From contig CAMVAA010000003.1 of NCBI GenBank assembly GCA_947165345.1, forward strand, positions 1 to 42,815: DNA of 42,815 nucleotides, read 5' to 3'. Of the stretch, positions 8,541-16,815 are shown piece after piece. Within the stretch, counting starts at the first letter, position 1; each line of letters starts with the position of its first letter. The position numbers and the translations under genes were made by a program. The DNA comes from an uncultured Bacteroidales bacterium (GTDB lineage: Bacteria > Bacteroidota > Bacteroidia > Bacteroidales > P3). The notes under the pieces are model-generated. The model was not told where the DNA came from. It saw only the letters and a list, made by a program, of their open reading frames with translations, and searched no databases.

Positions 8541-8572
8541 TTTCTGTATATTGAAAAATATATGTATTTTTG
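8541..8572 (+). promoter_or_regulatory. Promoter and A-rich leader of the OmpA-like porin gene
   Basis: TATTTTTG at 8565-8572 matches the TAnnTTTG element, with TTTC 20 bp upstream as an imperfect -33 element. The leader from about 8579 to the start codon is very A-rich and unstructured with no Shine-Dalgarno sequence, typical of highly expressed Bacteroidota genes. Confidence 0.65.
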
Positions 8573-8637
8573 CACATCGAAATAAAGTGGATAGTAGTAA
8601 TAACATATTAGAAACAAACAAGTAAAATTAAAAAGAT

Positions 8638-9897
8638 ATGCTGAAAAAACTATTTAAAGTTGGAATGGTGATGTCGCTTATGCTGACCGCCATGACTGTT
8701 TCTGCTCAAGAGAAGCAGGAGTATCCGCGCTACAGCTTCAATAGCAACTGGGCTCTCGGTGGAGACATTGCTCTCAACCAGCAGTTCAACCGCGGCGCTA
8801 TGAGTTTCGGTGAAAACTGGCGTGGTTCCACGAACATCGGTATGGACATCTTCCTGCAGAAGGAACTGACCTACTGGATGAACATGCGTCTGCGCCTCGG
8901 CTTCCCCAACTTCTGGGAGCCCCGCACTGGTATGGAGAAAGACGCCAATGGTGATTGGCAGAACAGCGCTCTCTACATGGACCGTCATGGTTCCTTCTCA
9001 TTTGAGCTGCTCTTCTCGATCAACAACGCTATTGCCGGTTACGACCCCGATCGTCGTTGGAGCCTGTACCTGATGGCTGGTGGTGGTCTTGCCTACAGCA
9101 ACAACAGCGACGAAGCTGGTGTTGACTACGGTAAAGTTGGTGTCATGATTGACGGTGGTCTTGGCTTTGATTACCGTGTCAGCGACCACAGCCACCTCTT
9201 TTTGGAATATGGTGTTGACGTGAACGCCGACGCTCCTAACATCACCAAGCTGCCTTGGCATCACACCAATGGCATACTTCGTCTTGGCTACTACTACAAC
9301 TGGGGTGCTTCTGCTGCCGATCAGGCTGTCGCCGCCCAGAAGTCGATGCTGACTCAGGAGAACTTTGGTGCCATCAACAATCAGGTCAGCAACCTTGAGA
9401 ATCAGGTTGCCGCCGCCCGCAACAATGAGAAGAAACTTGAGAACCGCATTGCTGAACTCGAGGATCAACTCGCTGAGGCCCTCAAGAATCAGGGCAAGGG
9501 CAACAGTGCTGCCGCCGACAGTTTGCAGGCTGTCATCAACCAGATTAAAGCCGACCAGCTCAACTTCTACGCCATGCCTTTCTCGGTCCAGTATGACGTG
9601 AACGAGTGGCAGGTCTCGGAAGAGGAGATGGACAAGGTGAAAGCCGTCGCCCGAGTGCTGAAAGACAATGGCGATGTGAAGATTTCGGTTGTCGGTTTCG
9701 CTGACCACACTGGTAGCGACCAGTACAACATGAAACTCTCTGAGAAGCGTGCCAACGAGGTGAAGCGCTTGCTCGTCAAGAAGTATGGCATCGCCGAGGA
9801 CCGCATCAGTACGGACTACAAGGGTAAGAGTGTTGCCTTTGGTGATATCCAGTACGCCCTCAATCGTCGCGTCAGCTTCTATCGCGTGATTGACTAA
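8638..9897 (+). CDS. Major outer-membrane OmpA-family protein
   Basis: A 419-residue OmpA-type protein linking the outer membrane to peptidoglycan. Signal peptide MLKKLFKVGMVMSLMLTAMTVSA is followed by Q. Residues about 30-225 are an aromatic-rich beta-barrel (NWALGGDIALNQQFNRG, LSLYLMAGGGLAYS-like LYLMAGGGLAYS, LRLGYYYNWG). Residues about 240-305 are a coiled coil (INNQVSNLENQVAAARNNEKK, ENRIAELEDQLAEALK). Residues about 310-419 are the OmpA domain (VVGFADHTGSDQYNMKLSEKRA, LNRRVSFYRV); here FADHTG replaces the common GHTD core, a variant found in OmpA proteins of gut Bacteroidales. Codon use with many CGT, GGT and GCT codons, unlike its neighbours, and the strong leader suggest very high expression. 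It is flanked by its own promoter and a strong terminator. Confidence 0.92.
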   Translation: MLKKLFKVGMVMSLMLTAMTVSAQEKQEYPRYSFNSNWALGGDIALNQQFNRGAMSFGENWRGSTNIGMDIFLQKELTYWMNMRLRLGFPNFWEPRTGMEKDANGDWQNSALYMDRHGSFSFELLFSINNAIAGYDPDRRWSLYLMAGGGLAYSNNSDEAGVDYGKVGVMIDGGLGFDYRVSDHSHLFLEYGVDVNADAPNITKLPWHHTNGILRLGYYYNWGASAADQAVAAQKSMLTQENFGAINNQVSNLENQVAAARNNEKKLENRIAELEDQLAEALKNQGKGNSAAADSLQAVINQIKADQLNFYAMPFSVQYDVNEWQVSEEEMDKVKAVARVLKDNGDVKISVVGFADHTGSDQYNMKLSEKRANEVKRLLVKKYGIAEDRISTDYKGKSVAFGDIQYALNRRVSFYRVID

Positions 9898-9919
9898 TCC
9901 AGTCAATGATAAGAAATAG

Positions 9920-9951
9920 AGAGGCGCCCCTCGATTATGAGGGGCGCCTCT
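9920..9951. terminator. Bidirectional terminator between convergent genes
   Basis: A perfect 13-bp stem (agaggcgcccctc / gaggggcgcctct) with a gattat loop, 22 bp after the porin stop codon and followed by tgttatgtt. It lies between the porin gene and the convergent OmpA gene ending at 10030. Confidence 0.85.
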
Positions 9952-10029
9952 GTTATGTTCAGGAAGGTGTCAACAGCAGCTGTAACATTCGTTGGTGGAA
10001 GAGGAGACCAAGCCTTCTTGCTAATGTCA

Positions 10030-11172
10030 CTACAGTTCGACAATCCTGTATTCTACACGGCGGTTGTTCCGCCGTCCTTCTGGGGTAGCGTTTGTGTCGA
10101 TGGGCATGGACTTTCCGTAGCCTTTCCAAAGTAGACGAGATGGGGTAATCCCGTGATAGATAAGATAGTCTGCTACAGCCTTGGCGCGAGCCTCGGAGAG
10201 GATGCGGTTATGTTCTATGGTACCTTTGTCGTCGGTATGGCCGCGAAGCTCTATTTTCATGGTTGGATGGGAGTTGAGCATGTCGAGTAGCATGCGCAAT
10301 TCGTTATAGGATTGAGGGAGCAAGATGCTCTCATCGGTATTGAACAGAATGTTTTGAAGAGTGATGATTTCATCTATGGAAGGAGTAGGAATGGTGTTGG
10401 CGACATGTGTATCGTCTGTGCAATCAAGACAGACAACGGACACATCGTCTATGTAGTAGTAGGCACCAGGGAGGACTGTGTTTTGGCCTTTGGTGTCGAC
10501 TACACTCGAACGGTTGAAAGAATTGAAGTTTCCGATAGTCAGGTACTTCTCACCGCCTACGGCTATGAATTCACCGCTGACTTCGTACCATTGTCCCACG
10601 AATACAATGACCTTGTTAGAGGGATTGACTACTTGTGGAACATAATATGTTGCGACGGTTTGTATCTGACCATCATTTAGTATAGTAGATTCGTTGTGCA
10701 TCAATATGTTCCAAGATGAGTCAGATATACGGTCGGTAGTTAGCAAAGCACCAAGTGTGGCGATGGCGTTGGGTGATTTTGCCGCTCGGTTAGCCCAGAA
10801 GCCGATGCGATAGCGACGGCCTTCCAAGAGGGGTTCCTTGAGTTCTGTCTGCAGGTATTCACGGTAGTCCTCTTTCGAGCAGTAAATGCCGCAGTAGGCA
10901 TTTCCTGAATGTGCGGTTTGTACTCCCATTTTGTTGTGGGGTACTCCGGTCTCATGGCTACCACAGCTGTTGAAATAGTCGCTACTTCCGGCTGTGGGCT
11001 GCCACCAGGCATCTACGCTGCTCATCACGCCGAGTGCGTCGATGCGGTCTGGACAGCGGCTGTGTTTTTCGAACGAGGGGTTGTGTATTAGGTTGCTATC
11101 ATTCTGGGCGTACAGAGTAGCAAAGTGTAGAGCTGTGGCAAAGTATAGCAGAGTTGTCCATTGTCTCTTCAT
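10030..11172 (-). CDS. Secreted OmpA-domain protein with N-terminal jelly-roll-like region
   Basis: A 380-residue exported protein. The start at 11172 forms an ATGA overlap with the stop of the upstream glycosyltransferase gene and gives signal peptide MKRQWTTLLYFATALHFATLYA followed by Q. Residues about 25-255 begin LIHNPSFEKHSRCPDRIDAL and contain WWQPTAGSSDYFNSC, a pattern common in Bacteroidota surface proteins with a carbohydrate-binding-like beta sandwich (YYYIDDVSVVCL closes it). Residues about 275-380 are an OmpA domain (LRGHTDDKGTIEHNRILSEARA, GYGKSMPI, RRNNRRVEYRIVEL). It probably binds peptidoglycan and something outside or in the periplasm; the ligand is unknown. The overlap implies translational coupling with the glycosyltransferase. 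Confidence 0.85.
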   Translation of the reverse strand: MKRQWTTLLYFATALHFATLYAQNDSNLIHNPSFEKHSRCPDRIDALGVMSSVDAWWQPTAGSSDYFNSCGSHETGVPHNKMGVQTAHSGNAYCGIYCSKEDYREYLQTELKEPLLEGRRYRIGFWANRAAKSPNAIATLGALLTTDRISDSSWNILMHNESTILNDGQIQTVATYYVPQVVNPSNKVIVFVGQWYEVSGEFIAVGGEKYLTIGNFNSFNRSSVVDTKGQNTVLPGAYYYIDDVSVVCLDCTDDTHVANTIPTPSIDEIITLQNILFNTDESILLPQSYNELRMLLDMLNSHPTMKIELRGHTDDKGTIEHNRILSEARAKAVADYLIYHGITPSRLLWKGYGKSMPIDTNATPEGRRNNRRVEYRIVEL

Positions 11173-12296
11173 GGTCTTCCATATGTTTTTATTATACTTT
11201 GCCATAGCAGGTCAGCACTACGATCCCAACTATATAGTGTGCGCTGTGAGCGCCCTTTGTCGATAAGGGTTTCGCGAGTCAGGGGGTCCAGAACATTGAT
11301 GATGGCGTCGGCGATGGATTCGGGAGATGAAGGATCGATATAGAGTACTGCATCGCCGCCGACTTCAGGCATCGAAGTTGTCATAGAAGCCACGACGGCT
11401 GTCTCGGCATACATGGCTTCCAAAATTGGGATACCAAATCCTTCAAAGAACGAGGGGTACACCAGTGCTTGCGATGCCGACATGAGTGCAGCCAAGTCGT
11501 TGTGGTTCACGTGTCCGAGCATGAGGATGTCGTCTTTATGGAGCATGTTGTTGTATGCGGCAGATAGCTCGTCCTGCCACCATGCGCGGCTGCCGACGAC
11601 CACAAGTTTCAGGTCGTCGGCCGTGTGTTCCTTTACTTTGTCGAAGGCTAAAAGCAGATTGGCCAAGTTTTTCCTTTTTAGAATGGTGCTCACGAATATC
11701 AAGAATGGTGCACCATGTGTGAAACGTTGCCTGACGGAGGCTTTCTCACTGTCAGTGTGAGGTCGGTAGCAAGGGTTGGCACCGTCATAAACCACGTCTA
11801 CTTTGTCAGTACCTACGCTATAGGTGTCGCAAATGTCGCGTTTAGAGTATTCCGACACGGTGGCTATACGTGTGGCATTGCGGGCAAAATGTGGAAAAAA
11901 GTGTGTCATGTAGCGCTGATGCGACGACCGGAGGTTATTATCGGCGTGCTCGAAGTTGAGGTCGTGTATGACCGTCAGCGTGGGTATGGTGGGATGCAAC
12001 GGAATCATGCCGTCGGGTGAAAGGAAGAGTTCTATGTTGTAGTGTTTCAAAGCCCATGGTATTGCCCATTCGAAAAACATGTACCACAGAAGTGGGTGGC
12101 GTGCCTGAGGACACAGGACTACTGGAACCTCATTTGGACCATAGAGGAATTCTGCTGCCGGTTTGCGGTCGAAAAACAAATAGAAGGTGTGCTCAGGGTG
12201 TGACTGAATCATCCGCCGGGTGGTCTCAGCCGTGAACCAGCCTATGCCATCCATCTTGCCTTTTAACAGTAGACGTGTGTTGATTGCGATACGCAT
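11169..12296 (-). CDS. Glycosyltransferase, GT4-like (GT-B fold)
   Basis: A 375-residue cytosolic or membrane-associated sugar transferase. ATG 12296 is preferred because MRIAINTRLLLKGKMDGIGW is the normal family N-terminus; an upstream in-frame ATG at 12326 would overlap purN. Visible features: the GIGWFTAETTRRM acceptor-side loop, IHDLNFEHADN, ATVSEYSKRDI (common in GT4), ILKRKNLANLLLAF after the domain linker, and the C-terminal EGFGIPILEAMYAETAVVAS with the E-x7-E nucleotide-sugar motif. Donor and acceptor cannot be told from sequence; polysaccharide or lipopolysaccharide synthesis is the usual role. It lies 4 bp after purN and overlaps the OmpA gene, so purN, this gene and the OmpA gene appear to be one transcript. 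Confidence 0.9.
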   Translation of the reverse strand: MRIAINTRLLLKGKMDGIGWFTAETTRRMIQSHPEHTFYLFFDRKPAAEFLYGPNEVPVVLCPQARHPLLWYMFFEWAIPWALKHYNIELFLSPDGMIPLHPTIPTLTVIHDLNFEHADNNLRSSHQRYMTHFFPHFARNATRIATVSEYSKRDICDTYSVGTDKVDVVYDGANPCYRPHTDSEKASVRQRFTHGAPFLIFVSTILKRKNLANLLLAFDKVKEHTADDLKLVVVGSRAWWQDELSAAYNNMLHKDDILMLGHVNHNDLAALMSASQALVYPSFFEGFGIPILEAMYAETAVVASMTTSMPEVGGDAVLYIDPSSPESIADAIINVLDPLTRETLIDKGRSQRTLYSWDRSADLLWQSIIKTYGRP

Positions 12297-12300
12297 AGCG

Positions 12301-12879
12301 TCAGAGAGAGTGTATGGTCTTGTCAATCACTCGTGGATAATTTTCTTTTTCCAACAGGTGTATCTTTGCAGCAAGAGAGTCGGCAGTCTCCTCGGGGTCC
12401 ACTTTGCAGCGTGCTTGGAAGAGTATGGTGCCATGGTCGTAGTGCTCATCCACTATATGTATAGTGATACCGCTTTCCAATTCGTGGTTGGCTACAACGG
12501 CTTCGTGAACGTGATGTCCGTACATTCCTTTGCCGCCGTATGCGGGCAGCAGGGCAGGGTGTATGTTGATAATGCGGCCGGGGTATGCGGTGAGCATATT
12601 TTCCGGTACCAGCCACAGAAAACCGGCCAGTATCACCCAGTCGACGCTTTTCTTATGCAGGTAGTCCAAGACGGAGGTGCTGTGATAAAAATCGTCGCGG
12701 CCGAAATATTTGGCCTCTAAACCTAGGTTATGTGCCCTTTGGGCGATGTATGCGTCGTGGCGGTTGTAAATTATGCAGACCACCTTCACATCGCTTCGTC
12801 CAGCGAAATATTCACTGATTTGCTGTGCGTTGGTGCCATTTCCAGACCCTAGGATGGCCAACTTGATAGTCTTTTCCAT
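12301..12879 (-). CDS. purN: Phosphoribosylglycinamide formyltransferase
   Basis: GAR transformylase transfers a formyl group from 10-formyltetrahydrofolate to GAR in purine synthesis, in the cytosol. The 192 residues are the usual length. Features: LAILGSGNGTNAQ (phosphate-binding loop), AGFLWLVPENML (folate pocket), INIHPALLPAYGGKGMYG with catalytic Asn105 and His107, and HIVDEHYDHG with catalytic Asp148. It is the first gene of a three-gene minus-strand run with a glycosyltransferase and an OmpA protein, an unusual setting for a purine gene. A Bacteroidota promoter lies 30-60 bp upstream. Confidence 0.96.
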   Translation of the reverse strand: MEKTIKLAILGSGNGTNAQQISEYFAGRSDVKVVCIIYNRHDAYIAQRAHNLGLEAKYFGRDDFYHSTSVLDYLHKKSVDWVILAGFLWLVPENMLTAYPGRIINIHPALLPAYGGKGMYGHHVHEAVVANHELESGITIHIVDEHYDHGTILFQARCKVDPEETADSLAAKIHLLEKENYPRVIDKTIHSL

Positions 12880-12908
12880 ATTTATATAGTTTTAGTAATT
12901 TTGCGGTG

Positions 12909-12940
12909 CAAAGGTACGAACAATTTGTCATTCATGCAAG
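12909..12940 (-). promoter_or_regulatory. Promoter of purN
   Basis: On the minus strand, TACCTTTG (complement of 12909-12916) is preceded 20 bp upstream by cTTG (12937-12940), a 3-of-4 match to the -33 element. It lies 30 bp upstream of the purN start. Confidence 0.6.
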
Positions 12941-12947
12941 AGGGAAG

Positions 12948-14813
12948 TCATAATTTCCATCTTATCTGAAAATGCCATGTTTGTCGCACGGCACCTTCGG
13001 TGGCGTTGTCGCCGCTACCTATGCTTTCTTGCTCAGGCAACAAAGTGATGGCATAGCGTGCGGCCAAAGTGATGTTTTGTCCCAGACGGAAGCGGACGAG
13101 CAGATGTCCGCGTAGTCCGCGTCCGGTGAGTGCTGGTATTGACCAAGCGTATTGCAGGTTACTCTCGCTGAGGTAGAGGCGTGCATAATAGCCGTCCACG
13201 TCGAACCAGGCGACGCCTGCAGTTGCTTGCAGTAGCCTGTTGGTGTAGCGAGCGGCGATGGCTGTAAGCCAGCCGTTCTGTGGCTCGCCGTTTTCGCTGT
13301 TGTAGGTGGAGTATATGGCACGAACTGTAAGTTTCCATGGCCCGGTCTCGGCTCGTAGCTCAGTTTGAAGTTGGCGGCGCAGAGTATTTTCACATAGGTA
13401 TGGATTGTGGTTGTCGTAAGGAATGTTGCGCTCTTTCTGCCGATAGTTGTAGCGCATAGATGCAATGGTATGTTTGCCGATGGGTCGTTCCACATGGACC
13501 TTTAGCCACCCACCTGTTGAGGGACTGTATTTGCCGTACCGCAAAATACTGAAACTATGTATGTCGGCACACATTACAGCTCGCAGTTTCCATGGCAGTT
13601 TCACTGTTGCGTCGATTGACAATCCTTGCTCACCCTGATTTATGCCGGCCGTATATCCTTGTGCCGTCAGACTGTGGTATAGGTCATCATAGTGTCGGAA
13701 GCTCATGCCGACACTGTTGCCAGATGGGCCGTTAATATTGACACCTACTATTGCGGCTTTATGCATATCGGCGTCGCAAGCAGCCTCGCCGTAGAAGTTG
13801 AACCTGTGCCACTGCCATTTTGCGTCCACACCTCCGTTGAAAAGTCTGTTTCCGCGAAACATGTTGGCGTTGTACACATAATCACGTGCAGTGGTGCTGT
13901 CGTCCAACGAAGTATGGACGGCTGTGATGCCGACAACTAGGGTTCTGTTTCGTAGTTCGAGATGTCCGCCAGCAAGGTTTATTCCTCCTGCGTGCGAGGC
14001 GAATGCTGACAGGTGTAAGTCGCGCCATAGGTGTACCGTGGCGGCGGCACCCTCCTGGTAGTTTTCTTCGTAGAACGTGCTTGACAGCCTCACTCCAGAA
14101 CCAAAACGCATCGGTGTGTGTCCCATGAAGTTGAAGGGCTGCAATCCTGTCCATAGAGTCAGCCCCTGCCCGAATTGTAGGTTATATCTGCCAATAATCA
14201 GTCGTTCAACCTGCCCTATGTCGCTTAGCATGATGTGGTAGTTGTAGTAGTTCCCTTCTCCCCAAACCTCTCCGGCATCTTTGTCGGCGGCAATCCTTAT
14301 GTTGACCTTGTTGCGGTAATTGTATGTGTAGCATGCCAAGGCTCTCAGGTTGTCGCCTTTGTAGTGTCCGTTGCCATATCCTGCGGCTTTCTCTACGGTA
14401 CCGCCTATGCCGCTTATGAAAGAGTGGCGTCCCTGCCACCACCGCAGTGGACCTTGGTCGTCGATTGGCGCCACGGTAATATATGGGTAAAGTGCCTCAA
14501 CACTTGTGCTGTCAAAGCCTGGTACCATCGGAAGCTCGGAGAGAGAGAGTAGTTGCCCGTAAAGAGTTATATAGTTACGTAGGCCTTTGCGTTGGAACGG
14601 AGTCAATAGTGGCATGTCGTCAATAAGTGCTGTGTCGTTGAGATTCAGCGGTTCTTCACGCCAAGCCTCCAGCATGTCGCTCAGTTCTGCAGCCGCCTCT
14701 TCGTTTCCTCCGTCGTCCATCCACTGTTCTATGGCGTCATTGACAGTTTGCGACATGGCGATAGCCGATGCCGAAAGAGTAAAGAGTAATATGAGTAATC
14801 GCCTTAGAACCAT
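12948..14813 (-). CDS. Helix-hairpin-helix / outer-membrane beta-barrel protein
   Basis: A 621-residue exported protein. Signal peptide MVLRRLLILLFTLSASAIAMS is followed by Q. Residues about 50-125 hold two ComEA-like HhH motifs (LNLNDTALIDDMPLLTPFQRK, LSLSELPMVPGFDSTSVEAL). The rest is a large predicted barrel of alternating aromatic strands (YNLQFGQGLTLWTGLQPFNF, LYLSESNLQYAWSIPALTGR) ending in the outer-membrane-type strand WHFQIRWKL. This HhH-plus-barrel family is widespread in Bacteroidota; its function is not established. The HhH part resembles DNA-binding ComEA, so DNA uptake is a possibility but only inference. The gene overlaps the upstream small-barrel gene by 10 bp. Confidence 0.82.
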   Translation of the reverse strand: MVLRRLLILLFTLSASAIAMSQTVNDAIEQWMDDGGNEEAAAELSDMLEAWREEPLNLNDTALIDDMPLLTPFQRKGLRNYITLYGQLLSLSELPMVPGFDSTSVEALYPYITVAPIDDQGPLRWWQGRHSFISGIGGTVEKAAGYGNGHYKGDNLRALACYTYNYRNKVNIRIAADKDAGEVWGEGNYYNYHIMLSDIGQVERLIIGRYNLQFGQGLTLWTGLQPFNFMGHTPMRFGSGVRLSSTFYEENYQEGAAATVHLWRDLHLSAFASHAGGINLAGGHLELRNRTLVVGITAVHTSLDDSTTARDYVYNANMFRGNRLFNGGVDAKWQWHRFNFYGEAACDADMHKAAIVGVNINGPSGNSVGMSFRHYDDLYHSLTAQGYTAGINQGEQGLSIDATVKLPWKLRAVMCADIHSFSILRYGKYSPSTGGWLKVHVERPIGKHTIASMRYNYRQKERNIPYDNHNPYLCENTLRRQLQTELRAETGPWKLTVRAIYSTYNSENGEPQNGWLTAIAARYTNRLLQATAGVAWFDVDGYYARLYLSESNLQYAWSIPALTGRGLRGHLLVRFRLGQNITLAARYAITLLPEQESIGSGDNATEGAVRQTWHFQIRWKL

Positions 14814-15577
14814 AGGGTAATACTTATATGAGGGGTCAGTCCTAGACGGCTGTGTGCTTCGGCGGCGATATCTACCGATATGACATTTCTGCGCAGCCCC
14901 ACGCCAAAGGTGGCCGACAAGGGGTTCGTGGACAGCCCGGCCCGCACCGCTACCACATCATCATATACATATTCCGCACCAGCCATTAGTCGGAATTGCC
15001 CGTCATGTAGCGCCTCCACTATGGTTGTCCATTCTTTTGTGGGATTATATATCAACGAGGTACGGTAGGTCCACGGTTGAGCAGTATCCCACTGGCGGCT
15101 ACCGACAGACAGGTCTATATTCACCCTGTGGGGAAGTTCTATTCTTAGTCCTGCGATCCCTGCAAGCCAGTGTCGCGGTGCATAGTGAGGGTCGTTGGAA
15201 CCCTGGTTGAGGTACCGTAATGCGGCTGTCACGCTTAACCATTGTGTGGCCCGTATTGTAGTGGCTACTAGGGCCTGTTGTTCGTGGTATTCGCTGTTGC
15301 CGTGGTGGCTATACTCGCCTTCTACGTAACCAGTCCATAAGGGTAGTAAGGCTGATACTTTCTTGTCGGCCAACTCTGTTATACCAAATGTGTTACGGTA
15401 TGAGAGTGTGACGTGTCTTGCGGTGTCGTATATATGGCAACCGCCCATGGCGGCGCTGCGCGCGCTATGGGCGGTATGTGTGAATTGTGCGTCCACCGTG
15501 CTTGCTGTTGCAGTCAGGACAATCGCAAGCAGGATGCCGACCAACTTACTTCTGCTCCATCTCGTCAAGGGCTTCAA
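14804..15577 (-). CDS. Small outer-membrane beta-barrel protein (PorV/PorQ-like in style)
   Basis: A 257-residue exported protein. A signal peptide (MKPLTRWSRSKLVGILLAIVLTATASTVDA, then Q) precedes FTHTAHSARSAAMGGCHIYDT, the SARSAAMGG opening seen in FadL/PorV/PorQ-type barrels of Bacteroidota. It then runs as amphipathic beta strands (WLAGIAGLRIELPHRVNIDLS, FRLMAGAEYVYDDVVAVRAGL) to the C-terminal aromatic HISITLWF. It is shorter than PorV or PorQ, so it is not called as either. The start overlaps the upstream lipoprotein gene by 32 bp and its 3' end overlaps the HhH-barrel gene by 10 bp. The three genes therefore look like one translationally coupled unit whose products probably work together at the outer membrane. 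Confidence 0.78.
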   Translation of the reverse strand: MKPLTRWSRSKLVGILLAIVLTATASTVDAQFTHTAHSARSAAMGGCHIYDTARHVTLSYRNTFGITELADKKVSALLPLWTGYVEGEYSHHGNSEYHEQQALVATTIRATQWLSVTAALRYLNQGSNDPHYAPRHWLAGIAGLRIELPHRVNIDLSVGSRQWDTAQPWTYRTSLIYNPTKEWTTIVEALHDGQFRLMAGAEYVYDDVVAVRAGLSTNPLSATFGVGLRRNVISVDIAAEAHSRLGLTPHISITLWF

Positions 15578-16295
15578 GGATGTCGGTTACATTAGCTCTG
15601 CGGCTCGAAATCTCGCCGTTGAAGGTGATGTGCGGGAAGTTGTTGATAAGGTTGACATTCGCACGTTCGGCTTCGTCCATCTCCCACAAGGCCTCAAGCT
15701 GGTCTGTAGTGACATAGATGGCTTCCACATTGTTGATGTGGCCCTTTACGAGGGTTCCCATGGTCGAGAACTGGTCGATGACAATCGAACCGCTGTAACC
15801 GATATACATGGCGTTCTCGTTGGTGGCGACCACCATTATGTTGCCCAGCGAGATGTTGTTTGTGGTGATGAGGGACATCCAGTTGGCGGTGTCGAGGTGC
15901 TCGAAAAAGCTGATCTGGTCTACCGGGCAGTTGATTTGGTAGGTCCCGGGTACGGTGTCGCGCAGGTTGACGCCAATCAGCGGGAAGGTGATGTCGGCCT
16001 CGTTGTTGGCGGTCAACAAGTTCTTCTCGCATCCGACGAGCACGGCGCCGGCATCGATTTCGTTGCCGTCCTCGAGGGTGATGTTCACGTTGCACAGGGC
16101 GGAACGGAAAATCGTCGAGTCGCCGTTGGCGTAGAATTGGTCACCTTTGTCGGTGTTGGTGGGGTTGCTGGCGTAGAGGTTGATGTGTCCTACTACGTCT
16201 GCTTCAATCAGTTTGTCGATGTTTAAGTCTTCGCACGAGGCAAAACCAAACACGCAAGCTGCAACAGCAGCCAAAACGGTTAATCTTTTTTTCAT
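15546..16295 (-). CDS. Hypothetical lipoprotein
   Basis: A 249-residue protein of no family I recognise. ATG 16295 is chosen because it starts a lipoprotein signal (MKKRLTVLAAVAACVFGFASC, lipobox FASC, Cys21). A longer in-frame ORF to 16421 would bury this signal internally. The mature part is predicted beta-rich (VVGHINLYASNPTNTDKGDQF, CNVNITLEDGNEI, AMYIGYSGSIVIDQF) and ends in a charged helix (VTDILEALDEMEQK). It is the first gene of an overlapping trio with two outer-membrane barrels. A lipoprotein partner for a barrel is a common arrangement, but the role here is inference. A TAnnTTTG promoter element lies 66 bp upstream. Confidence 0.75.
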   Translation of the reverse strand: MKKRLTVLAAVAACVFGFASCEDLNIDKLIEADVVGHINLYASNPTNTDKGDQFYANGDSTIFRSALCNVNITLEDGNEIDAGAVLVGCEKNLLTANNEADITFPLIGVNLRDTVPGTYQINCPVDQISFFEHLDTANWMSLITTNNISLGNIMVVATNENAMYIGYSGSIVIDQFSTMGTLVKGHINNVEAIYVTTDQLEALWEMDEAERANVNLINNFPHITFNGEISSRRANVTDILEALDEMEQK

Positions 16296-16360
16296 AATTC
16301 TGGGGCTTAATAATTGGTTTTCACTCTGTTTGATAATAAATACCATCAGGTATTCTCGTA

Positions 16361-16368
16361 CAAAGATA
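16361..16368 (-). promoter_or_regulatory. -7 promoter element of the lipoprotein-barrel trio
   Basis: TATCTTTG on the minus strand (complement of caaagata) matches TAnnTTTG. No clear TTTG is found 19-20 bp upstream, so only the -7 part is supported. Confidence 0.5.
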
Positions 16369-16652
16369 ACAAATATTTTTAATATAGGAGCAGAAAGGCA
16401 GATTTTAGTATAAATTAACATTCTTTACCCCCAACTCGTAAATGCAACGCTTTGGCCAATACCTCTAAAAGGAGCGTTTTAGCCGTTAAACTTTCAAAGA
16501 AGAAGTGCATAAAATGCGCCTTCCCACAGGACATACGCAATTAATTTACACCGTGGTACCCAAAATAGAACTGCGAAAAGCAGAAAGCGAAACAGGTTAT
16601 TGGCGCAGAAGCATAGAATCCCGACTACAATGCTCCCAGTGGATCAGCTCTA
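16369..16652. other. Non-coding region left of the repeat array
   Basis: AT-rich DNA without a convincing gene. It holds one loose inverted repeat (aacgct/agcgtt, about 16446-16478). A short open frame from 16505 continues into the 11-bp repeat but has no start context or recognisable product. Confidence 0.5.
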
Positions 16653-16762
16653 ACTCTACCCCCTCTCTACCCCCTCTCTGGGTCCTCTCTACCCCCTCTC
16701 TGGGTCCTCTCTACCCCCTCTCTGGGTCCCCTCTACCCCTTCTCTACCCCCTCTCTACCCCC
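16653..16762. repeat. 11-bp C-rich tandem array, 10 exact-period units (site 2)
   Basis: Ten contiguous 11-bp units fill exactly 110 bp. With A = tctctaccccc and B = tctctgggtcc the order is A'ABABABA''AA, where A' (actctaccccc) and A'' (cctctacccct) are near-copies. It lies 53 bp beyond the aroB stop codon, so aroB read-through RNA would be G-rich (gggggtagaga). The same unit occurs at 6930, 26597 and 41027. It is not a CRISPR: units are too short and there are no unique spacers. Confidence 0.95.
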
Positions 16763-16815
16763 AGCGCCTACCAAACTCCCACAAATTGACATTGTCAACT
16801 TTGTTGTGTGTGGGG

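Noticed and set aside
8420-8617. 65-residue minus-strand ORF just upstream of pgi
   Set aside because: AT-rich low-complexity translation across the divergent promoter region; no family features.
12887-12904. Plus-strand TAATTTTG promoter inside the purN leader
   Set aside because: It shares a 16-base string with the CoA-transferase promoter, but only a weak -33 match and no plus-strand gene follows.
16653-16762. Possible CRISPR array
   Set aside because: Units are 11 bp, contiguous and without unique spacers, and no cas gene is in the window.
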